From positions 7,939-40,362 of IMG/VR virus record IMGVR_UViG_3300030107_003706: 32,424 bases of DNA. One strand, written 5' to 3'. The notes under the pieces were generated by a model. It was not told the DNA's origin, searched no databases, and worked only from the letters and a program-made list of their open reading frames with translations. A program made the translations under genes and the position numbers. Of this stretch, positions 19,449-28,700 are shown piece by piece (within the stretch, counting starts at the first letter, position 1; each line of letters starts with the position of its first letter). This DNA is from a virus.

Positions 19449-19889
19449 ATGAATGATAACATAAACTTTAGATCCTTTAAGGAAGGGGATTATGAAATAT
19501 GTTGTGAATGGTGGAAATGGTGGTGGAAAAAAGTAGGGTTAGGCCCTGTACAAAGAGTTTTTTTACCAAAAGATGAAAGATGTTTTGTTCTAGAAAAAGA
19601 TGGAATACCAATTGCAGCTACATTTTTATTTTTAACAGAAATACCTATAGTAGCATGGACAACATATTTAGTTTCTAATCCTGAATATAAAGAAAAAGAT
19701 AGAAGAGACTTAATAAAACTTTTAATAAAAAATGTAGAAAAAGAAGCTGAAAAATATGGTATAATACAAATATTTACAGTTTGTGGCGATACACACATGT
19801 CAAATATACATAATAGTTTAGATTGGATTATGGTACCAGTAAAACATGAAGGTTTTAAATATTTAACAAATAATTTTACAAAAAAATAA
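19449..19889 (+). CDS. GNAT-like protein, T7 gp13-type internal virion protein candidate
   Basis: A 146-residue protein with a GNAT-like (N-acetyltransferase fold) layout: a helix with the Trp cluster EWWKWWWKKVG, strands around CFVLEKDGIPIAATFLFLTE, strand AWTTYLVSNPEY, a long amphipathic helix (about 80-103), then strand IQIFTVCGD. The acetyl-CoA pyrophosphate loop, normally Gln/Arg-x-x-Gly-x-Gly/Ala, reads YKEKDRRD and has no Gly, so catalysis looks doubtful. T7 gp13 (138 residues, same fold type) is an internal virion protein encoded just before gp14-16. This gene has the same place before a coiled-coil protein, a mid-size protein and a giant protein. I therefore favour a structural or assembly role in the ejection machinery over acetylation. 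The leader is AATTAAATTAA with no Shine-Dalgarno. Confidence 0.6.
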   Translation: MNDNINFRSFKEGDYEICCEWWKWWWKKVGLGPVQRVFLPKDERCFVLEKDGIPIAATFLFLTEIPIVAWTTYLVSNPEYKEKDRRDLIKLLIKNVEKEAEKYGIIQIFTVCGDTHMSNIHNSLDWIMVPVKHEGFKYLTNNFTKK

Positions 19890-19891
19890 TT

Positions 19892-21013
19892 ATGGGTAAA
19901 AGAGCAGCAAGAAATCAAGCAGCAGCTATGAAAGAAATGAATCGAATGGCTCAACAGCAATTTGATTATCATAAAGCAGAGCAAGAAGCTCAAAAAGGTA
20001 TTGTAGCGGAACAAAGAGAACAGTATGAAGCTTTTGATTTTGAAAATCCATACGGTGGAATACAAAATCCTTATAGAGGTCTACAAACAGAATTTGAAAA
20101 TTTAGCCTCTGGAGCAAGAAACGTATATGCTGGCATGGAAAATCCTTATGAGGATTTAACTGTTGACATGCGGGCTGCTGAGTTTCAAGCACAACAAGGG
20201 GCACAACAAAGAGCAAATATATTATCTGGATTAAGAAGCGCTGCTGGATCTAGTGGTGTTGCTGGTTTAGCCCAAGCTTTAGCAAACCAAGGAACAATAC
20301 AAGCTCAACAAATATCAGCAAATATAGGGCAGCAAGAAAGAGCGAATCAAAGATTAGCTGCTCAAGGCCAAATGCAAATTGAACAAATGGAAAGAGCTGG
20401 TGAAGCTGATTTACAAAAAATGAGAATAGCAGGAGCGCAACAAGCTCAAGCGCTAGGTATTTCAAGACAAAACATGGTGGCGCAAGGTGGTTTTCAAGCA
20501 GAGCAATTAAGAACACAAGGGGATGCTATGGTACAAGCAGCAGAATTTGGTAGAGAATCTAGCTTAATGGGTATGGAATATGGTTTATTAGCTGGCGCTA
20601 ATCAAGCTTTATCAGGAGCTATGGCGAATCAAATGTCAGGCATGGGTATGACAGCGAATATGTATGGCCAACAAGCTCAACAACAAGCAGGTATGTGGGC
20701 GCAAGGTATAGGTTTAGCTGCTTCAATAGCTTTGGCACCAGTAACTACAGTTGCAGCGGGCGGGGCAACCACGACGGCTCCTTTTATATCTACTTGGGGA
20801 TCTGATAGAAGATTAAAGAAAAATATAAACTTAATAGGTCAATCACCTAGTGGATTAAACATATATAGCTTTGAATATATAGATTCAAAATATGGAGATG
20901 GATTGTTCCAAGGTGTAATATCTGACGAAATACCTTCTAATGCTGTGTATAGCATAAATGGATATGATCATGTTGATTACAGCGTGTTAGACGTAGAATT
21001 TAAACAAATATAA
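19892..21013 (+). CDS. Coiled-coil internal/ejection protein with C-terminal S74 chaperone-like domain
   Basis: A 373-residue protein starting 2 bases after the previous stop. Residues 1-260 are Ala/Gln/Met-rich and helical, with a hydrophobic Ala/Gly segment near 268-295 (GLAASIALAPVTTVAAGG) that could insert in a membrane. This composition fits T7 gp14-like internal proteins that form part of an ejection channel. The last 70 residues begin with S304-D-R-R-L-K-K-N-I, the signature start of peptidase S74 intramolecular chaperone domains, in which that Ser takes part in self-cleavage. It continues with YSFEYID, GVISDEIP, and ends VDYSVLDVEFKQI. The long C-terminal coiled coil of endosialidase-type S74 domains is absent, so this is a minimal version. 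It could alternatively be a tail fibre; Ala/Gln richness and neighbours favour an internal protein. Confidence 0.6.
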   Translation: MGKRAARNQAAAMKEMNRMAQQQFDYHKAEQEAQKGIVAEQREQYEAFDFENPYGGIQNPYRGLQTEFENLASGARNVYAGMENPYEDLTVDMRAAEFQAQQGAQQRANILSGLRSAAGSSGVAGLAQALANQGTIQAQQISANIGQQERANQRLAAQGQMQIEQMERAGEADLQKMRIAGAQQAQALGISRQNMVAQGGFQAEQLRTQGDAMVQAAEFGRESSLMGMEYGLLAGANQALSGAMANQMSGMGMTANMYGQQAQQQAGMWAQGIGLAASIALAPVTTVAAGGATTTAPFISTWGSDRRLKKNINLIGQSPSGLNIYSFEYIDSKYGDGLFQGVISDEIPSNAVYSINGYDHVDYSVLDVEFKQI

Positions 21014-21015
21014 AT

Positions 21016-22782
21016 ATGGCAACAAAATTAAACCCAGGTGCGGATCCTACTTTAGTATCAGTAGCATATAGAGCTGGTATGGCTACAGCTCCACCGGATT
21101 ATAGTGATACGTTTGAAAACGTGGTTGAACACTATGGAGATACAATGGATAGTGTTAATGATATGTGGAAAGAAGTTATGAAGCTTGGCTCGGGAGTAGC
21201 TGTTGAAGCTATTGAAAACGCCCAATATCACATGAAGATGATGGATGCTGGTGAGGCTATGATAAATCCAGCAACACAAAATTTTATAGTTGACGAAATT
21301 AATATTATTAGAGATAAAATAAAAAATACTTCTTGGCACACGTCAGATGGAAGAAAAGAAAGAAGAAAACTTAAAAAAGAATTAGATAGAGTTTATGCTG
21401 AAATTGATGGTCATGCTATTAGTTTACAAAAAGTTGCTGGGTTTTTAACAAGTGGGAATGTTGATGAAAAAGCTATCGGAGCTTGGAATATGGAGATTTT
21501 AAATGCAGCTATGGCTAGTAATACGCCTAATAAAATTACTAGTCAAGGAAATTATTTAATGCCTGGTCGTCATAAAACAACTGGTGAATTAATTTATACA
21601 TTATACAAAGCACCTCCAGGAGTATCTGGATTAAATCTACAACCAAGTTTAGACCATCAAGTAGTTGTTAATGATAAAACTGGTCAAGAAATAACAATTA
21701 AAGCTGGTGATTTAGACAAATTAATGATTGCTAAAAATCCAGAAATAGCAAATAGTCTTACAAAAATTTGGAATAATACAGAAAAAAATGGTAAAACTTT
21801 TGGTGGTGAATTTACCGACTACCACAAAAATAAAAAGAAAAAAGAAATAGAACCAGTTGTTGAGACAAGAACAGGTTTAAAGCAGGCGATGTTATCAACG
21901 TATGGTAGTTTAGACGTATCTTTCTTTGAAGATTTAAAAACTAAAAGTTCTTTATCAGAAACTCTTTATAATGTTTTAGGAGAAATGTTAACAAAAGAAG
22001 ATGGTTTTTTTAAAAAAGAAGGGGTTTTAACTGGTATAGATGAAATGACTGATGGTCAAGCGGGTATAAGCATGAAAGATATTCAGAATGAAAAAAATTA
22101 CATGGCTTTATCTGGTGCTATAATGAATTTAGATGATGAAAATGTAAGTAGAAAATTATTTATAAACTGGGCTGCAGATAAATATGAAGATGCGTGGGGT
22201 TTTGGATCAAGTCAAAGAAAAAGCGATCGAAAAGATGGTAAGGGTGGATTTGTGTTTTTAAAGAAAAATAAATCTTCAGACATTGGTGGTTCAAATAATC
22301 CTGGATTATGGAAACCAAATAATGCTTTAAATACTATTGGAGAGCATGCGTATAATAGACAAGATATTAAAATGACAGATAAAGACGATGTGTTTATTTG
22401 GGATAAAGACAAACAAACATATATGTATGGTGATGAAGTTGTAGCAAATAAAGCTGAATTATTTTCAAGTATACTTGGTGAAAATTTTGATGCTGCAAAC
22501 ATAATAGATATGTATAATAGTATTCCAGATTGGGATGGAAGTGAATATAGAAAAGAAACTAATCCCGACGAGAAAAACAAAGGAGCTGTTGAACTTAAAA
22601 ATAACACAGTAGTAGAAGCTCCAGTTGGTAAAGGTCTTTTTGGTGTTGGTACAAAAAAGAAAAATATTAAGAAAATAGATGGAGTGTTTTATGTGCAAAA
22701 AGATTACCAATATGGAGACGATGCGGAGTTTAGAAAAGCAACCGCTAAAGAACTTGAATTTATAAAAACCGAATACAAATAG
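21016..22782 (+). CDS. Probable internal virion (ejection) protein, family not recognised
   Basis: A 588-residue soluble protein with no signal peptide. It is charged and mostly helical, with DEINIIRDKIKNTSWHTSDG and a following Lys/Arg/Glu-rich helix near 105-130, and no catalytic motif that I can identify. The N-terminal segment NPGADPTLVSVAYRAGMATA, about 10-25 residues in, resembles the starts of structural proteins that pack inside heads, but this is a weak cue. It begins 2 bases after the S74-containing gene and ends 1 base before the giant gene, so the three are almost certainly translated together. By position and size it corresponds to T7 gp15, a core and ejection protein. The assignment is by gene order only. 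Confidence 0.5.
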   Translation: MATKLNPGADPTLVSVAYRAGMATAPPDYSDTFENVVEHYGDTMDSVNDMWKEVMKLGSGVAVEAIENAQYHMKMMDAGEAMINPATQNFIVDEINIIRDKIKNTSWHTSDGRKERRKLKKELDRVYAEIDGHAISLQKVAGFLTSGNVDEKAIGAWNMEILNAAMASNTPNKITSQGNYLMPGRHKTTGELIYTLYKAPPGVSGLNLQPSLDHQVVVNDKTGQEITIKAGDLDKLMIAKNPEIANSLTKIWNNTEKNGKTFGGEFTDYHKNKKKKEIEPVVETRTGLKQAMLSTYGSLDVSFFEDLKTKSSLSETLYNVLGEMLTKEDGFFKKEGVLTGIDEMTDGQAGISMKDIQNEKNYMALSGAIMNLDDENVSRKLFINWAADKYEDAWGFGSSQRKSDRKDGKGGFVFLKKNKSSDIGGSNNPGLWKPNNALNTIGEHAYNRQDIKMTDKDDVFIWDKDKQTYMYGDEVVANKAELFSSILGENFDAANIIDMYNSIPDWDGSEYRKETNPDEKNKGAVELKNNTVVEAPVGKGLFGVGTKKKNIKKIDGVFYVQKDYQYGDDAEFRKATAKELEFIKTEYK

Positions 22783-22783
22783 T

Positions 22784-25700
22784 ATGCCAAAGTATTTTTA
22801 TAACAATCAACCTATAACTGAAGCGAAGGTATTAGAATTAGCTAAAGCTGAAAACATGACTTTTGATGATTTTTTAAATTCCTCAAAAGATATAGAGGTT
22901 AGAGAGGATGATAGTGAAACTAATGGTTCAACAATAGTAGAGATAGATATATCATCTGCTCCTATCGATCAAACTATTGACTTACCACAAGTAACTAAAC
23001 AAGACGTAAGAAAAACAGAAGAAGACGCGATAAAAATTCTTAAGAAAAAGTACGGTGGATTAGGTTTTGAATTTGAAGAATCAGGTTGGTATGGTGATTA
23101 TATCACTATAAAAGCGCCAGATACTTATGATAATCAAGGTAATTTAATAGAAGGTGAAAGTAAAAGGTTTGATTTTGACGTATTTTGGAGTAGTTCAAAA
23201 AAAGAAGCAAACGAAATAAATGAATTTATAGCTAAACATGCTAACAACGCTAATGTATCGGAAGGTATTAATACTAACCAATATGCTAATGCTTGGGGTT
23301 TTATAGATAGTAAAGCACAACAAGTAGATATTAACGACATGAGCTCTAAAGAACTTGTTGATTTTTCAAATAGTATTTTAAAAGAATTAGATAAATCAAA
23401 AGATATTACAGGTATTTCTGAAAGAATACAAGCTAACATGGGTGATTTTCAAAGAAAAATTATATCAGATTTAAGAAAAAAATATGATGTAAACACTATA
23501 GATGGTTCAAACTCCGCATTAGAAGAATATAATAAATTATTAAACGAAGAGTTTTACAAAAGAATATTAGCTGACGAAGAGTATCAAAAATTAAAAAAAT
23601 CTAACACAATGGCTGTTAGAAGTTATTTTGGTCAAGATATAGAAAAAATAATTCGTGATGAAGGTGAATTAGAGGTAATGCCTAATTGGGTTAATAAAAA
23701 TCCAGTAATGAATAATTTAGTTAAAGGTGTTTGGGGAACTGCAAATATAAAATTACCAAAATCTTATTATGAGTTTTCAGGTTTAAATCAAGCTAAAAAA
23801 TTAGAAAATATTTATAGCGAAATACAAAAATACGAAGCTATGGATCCTAATGAAAAAGTGAGATACTCTGATTATTCTAGTGATCCAAATTTAAATATTG
23901 CAAATAAAGAGTATACAGCTGGAGAACTTGTTGAGTTGTTAAAAAGAAATAAAGGAGTTTATGAAGAAGGAATAGCTCATAATATAATAAAGTCCAACGA
24001 ATATCAAGAAAAATTATCAAAAATAAAACTACCAAAAATATTTGAAGATGATGGTGTTGGACTTAGCGGTGAAGAATTTTGGAGAATAATTGGTGATCAA
24101 AGTGTACAGATGATTGGTGCTGCTTTATCGCTTGGTGGTACAACACTCATGCAGGAAGGTGGTGGTGCTTATGCTGAAATAACCACAGCTAAAGCAGCTA
24201 TGAAAATGTTTCCAGGTTTAGATAAAAACCAAGCAATACAAGCTTTTAAAGAGCTTGATATGGAAAAACAAACAGCTGCTATATTAGATTTAATTGAAAA
24301 AGGAGAAGGTGATTTAAACACTGCTTTTAACATTGGTGTTAAAAACGCTGGTTTAGATCTTATAGGTAATTTTGTAGTTATAGGTAAAGCTGCTAAGTTT
24401 TTACCAAAAAGTTTAGGTAGAGATTTTTTAGGAGAAAGATATAAAGACTTTTTAAAAGGAGGTTGGAGAACAGTTGGTAAAGATGTTACTATAGGTTCGT
24501 TTGCTGAGGTTGCAACAGAAATAGCACAAGAAGGTATTAACATATTTGGTGTTGGCAAAAGTACAGGTGAAAACATCAAAGACATGTGGACCACAGAAAA
24601 TGGTACTAGATTACTAGAAGCTGGTGCACAAGCGCTTATAGCAACGGGTCCTATAATTGTTGGTGGACAAGCAGTAAGTACTGTTACAAAAGAGATAGCA
24701 ACTCAAATATCTGCTATAAAAAATCCGGATCATCAAAGAAACTATATTAATCTTAAAAAGAAAGAAATTGATAAACAGTTTAAAAACGGTAGATGGACTA
24801 GAGAAGAAAGAGATAATCTTTTTACAAAACTAGAAGGTTACGAGCAAAGTTTTAATTTCGAAAATTTGGATGGTGACGGAAGAAAAGACGTGGTAAATAA
24901 ACTTACTGAAAAAGCTAAAAACGACATAAAGATAAACAAGCTTGAAGAAAAAATTAAAAAACAAAATAAAGAGTTTGCGGACGCAGGTTTAGATCAAACT
25001 ACAAACGTTATAGACGAGATAGAAATAAAAGATCTTAAAAGAAGTAATAAGTCTATAAATGATGGTATTATAAAAGAAGTTTTAGCTAGCAATTATAGAA
25101 GTAGCGGTAAAACTTTAGCACAATGGGTTAATGAGCAAAAAGAAGGGTTGTTTAAAGATAAGCAAGTTATTACTTTTGATAATCTTGAACAAGCAACTGA
25201 GTACGTTGTTAAAAATAATATAAAATTTAACAGTAAAAAACAAAAACAAAAATTTTTAAATGGTGAGGTTAATGGTGTAAACTTAGGTGATACAGCACTT
25301 ATAGTAGATAAAGTTGTAAATAAAAACATTAAAAATAACAAATGGAATTCTTCAAATACTATTCATCATGAAGTATTACATTTTATATTAGATACTATAG
25401 ACACTAAGAAATTACAAGGTATGATAAAAAGTACCATGAGTAAACTAAAAAACTCCACAGATCCAACGATGTCAAAAGTATACGAGTTAACAATGGAGCA
25501 GTTTAGTCAATATTATTTCGATAAAAATGTTAGCGACGATGTTTTAGCGGAAGAGTTTTTTACAGCTTTGTCTGACGCTATGCAATTTATGAAACTAGCT
25601 GATTTAAACGTTGAAAATGGTTCTGTTTTAAATGATATTGGTAAAACTTTACAAAATATATTTTCTAAAAACACAAATGCAAGTATTGATTTTAGCGGAT

Positions 25701-28700
25701 TAAACGCTGAAAACATGATAGAGTTTATAAAGAAATATAATGATTTTAACGGTAAAGGCCAAAAATACGATCCTATAAAAATAAAAGGTGCTACAGATGT
25801 TAAAGAGCCTGAGGTTAAAGAATCTATACCTACCTTATCTCGTGAGGAAGTAAAACAGATACAAGAAAGAGTTACTGAGATAGGTTTAACATATAACATG
25901 GAAGGTGGTAAAAAGCTTTGGGATGAAGGAGGTTCTAAAGCAGCTATTGAAGAAATAAAAAAAGATGGCTTATTAGATAATTTAATAGCATCTAAATATA
26001 AAGTTAGACCTGTGCCTGAAACTTTTGTTAGTGATGTTATAGCACAATTACTACCAGATATAAGAGGATTTAATCCTGAAATAAATAATGATCTTGGTGG
26101 TTATTTAGGTTCTAGAGTAAATTTTAGAGCTGGTGATGTATATAATAAATTATACAAAGATAAAGGTCCAAAGAAAACAGTACGTACAGAAGAAAAAACT
26201 AAAGAAGGTGAAGTAAGAGTACAAGTTGCAGCAGAAAAAGATCCTACATTAGAAGCTTTTGAAACAGAAGACTTATCTTTTGCTGGAAGAGCTAAAAGAA
26301 GAGCTGAAAGTAACAAGAAAAACCAAGTGCAATATTCTAAGTTAAGAAAAGCTATGGGTGTTGAACTTGGAAGTGATTTGTATAATAGAGTCTTAGATGG
26401 TTCTAAAAAAGCTTTAATAAGAGCTTATGAAACTGGTAAACCAGTTAGACAAATACAAAGAGATTTAAAAGACGCTGCTAATACGTATATATTTAAAACA
26501 GTAAAAAACTTTTTAGGTACAAAAACATATATAAGTAATTTAAGAAAACTTAGAGAACCTATTATAAATTCTATGTTTACAGCTGATTTAGTACAAATGG
26601 AAAGAGAAGTTGCAGATGATAAAAAAGTATTTACTAAGTTTGTAAAACAATTAACTAGTAAAGAACAAGTGCAAAGTGCAGTTAATCAAAACTTACTTCC
26701 ACCATCTGCTCTTAATACTATAGATAGAGGACAAGCTGTTAATTTATACGAAAAAGTAATGCCTACAGAAGAACAGTTTGTAGCATTTTTTGATCAACCA
26801 GCTATAAACCCTGTAACAGGTAGAAGATCTGGTTTAAAAGGCACTAGAAAAGATCAACTTGCTAAATACATGGCTAACTCTCTATCATTAGACGCAATGT
26901 TGCAAGTAGCAAAAGATCCTGATGTTGCACAAAAAAGACAAGGTTTTGCAGAATTAAGAGGTGAAAGTCTAGCTGAAAATGATTTACAAGTTTTAGCAGC
27001 AAACATAGGTAGAGATATAAATGTTAAGTTTAGCGAAGTGTCTAATACGATAGATTATAATCTCATAGATAATACTATAAAACTTTTAAAATTAACAAAA
27101 CCACAAGCAAAAAAGTTTTTAAGCGTTTTAGATACAAAAATAGATAAAACAAAAGACGAGTATACTAAATCTATACTACAAGAATTAAGAAATAATTTTG
27201 ATTTAAACGTAGAATTAAGAGATACTAAAATAGCTGATATACCTTTTACAAATATAATAGATACAGATGCTATCGTAACTGATGTAAAAAAGACATACAT
27301 GTCTGAAATAAGACAAATTGGTCATGATGCTTTTGTTGAGCTATTACAAGACGCAGATCTTGCTACTGTAACTGAGTTTGTAAAAAACGTATTTAGATCT
27401 AGTAGATCAGCACCTGGCGTAATGACTGGTTTTACTAACGAAATATTAAAAACTGAAGTTTTAGATAAAATACAAGATGGTAGATTTGTTGATGATTTTG
27501 TATTAGTAACTGTTCCTAATGGAAAGGCTATTGCTAATAAAAAAGGCGAAATAATAGAATTATACGAAAGTATTGAAAATATAAAAGATAATGTTAGAAA
27601 TAATGCTAAACTAGTTGATAAAGTTAATAAACAAGCAGAAGAAGCTCAAAAGTTTATTTTCAAAATATTAGATTCTAATTTAACAAGAGGTAAAAAAATA
27701 GCAATGATACAGCTGATCGCTTATGATCAAAGAGGCGCTGTTAGAAAAGCCTCTAAAATGGGTATAACTTTAAATAAGCAATCTAATCTAACCTTTAAAA
27801 GTCTAACGTTAGATCATGAAGTAACTATTAACGACACTGTAGATACTTTAATAGATTATATAAATGGTAAAGTGGAAAGAACAGACGTAGAAAATATGTT
27901 TGATAAATCTTTTGTACATGTTATACCCAATAATATAGATAAAGCTTTAACCGATAGAGGTTATAAAAGTAAAGGTGGTCTTAATAGATACGATAATATT
28001 TTAGATTTATTATTAGAAGCTGAAAAACAAGGTGTTTTAACTTTAACAGATGAGTTGGCTGCTAGAGCTAAAGATGATAGCACTGTCGGTAATATTGTAA
28101 AAGAGTCTAGAACTTCTAGTAAAACAAGTAAAGGAATTACTATATTAGACTTTGATGACACGTTAGCTACTACTAAATCCATGATAAGATTTACTAGGCC
28201 TGATGGAACTGAAGGTAAGCTAAATGCAGAACAATATGCTAGTACGTATGAAGATTTGTTAGGCAAGGGATATATATTTAATTTTTCTGAGTTCAGTGAA
28301 GTTGTAGGTGGTAAGCCAGCACCGCTTTTAAACAAAGCTAAAAAACTTGCTGGAAAGTTTGGTACTAAAGATATGTTTATATTAACTGCTAGACCTGCTG
28401 ATTCAGCACCAGCTATACAAAGATTTTTAAAAGCCAATGGTTTAAACATACCTTTAAAAAATATAACTGGTTTAGGTAATAGCACATCAGAAGCAAAAGC
28501 ACTTTGGGTTTTAGATAAAGCACAAGAAGGTTATAATGATTTTTATTTTGCAGATGATGCCTTACAAAACGTACAAGCTGTGCAAAACATGCTAAATCAA
28601 GTAGATGTTAAATCAAAAATACAACAAGCTAAAGTTAAATTTAGCAAAGCAATGAGTATTGATTTTAACAAAATATTAGAAGAAATAACTGGTATCGAAT

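Noticed and set aside
19490-20065. A 191-codon reading frame on the minus strand across the GNAT-like gene and the start of the next gene
   Set aside because: It overlaps two well-supported genes on the other strand, is dominated by Phe, Leu, Ser and Ile as expected from reading AT-rich genes backwards, and has no recognisable motif.
27961-28485. A 174-codon minus-strand frame opposite the HAD domain
   Set aside because: It is a shadow of the giant gene: the + frame carries intact catalytic motifs there, and the minus frame has no supporting feature.
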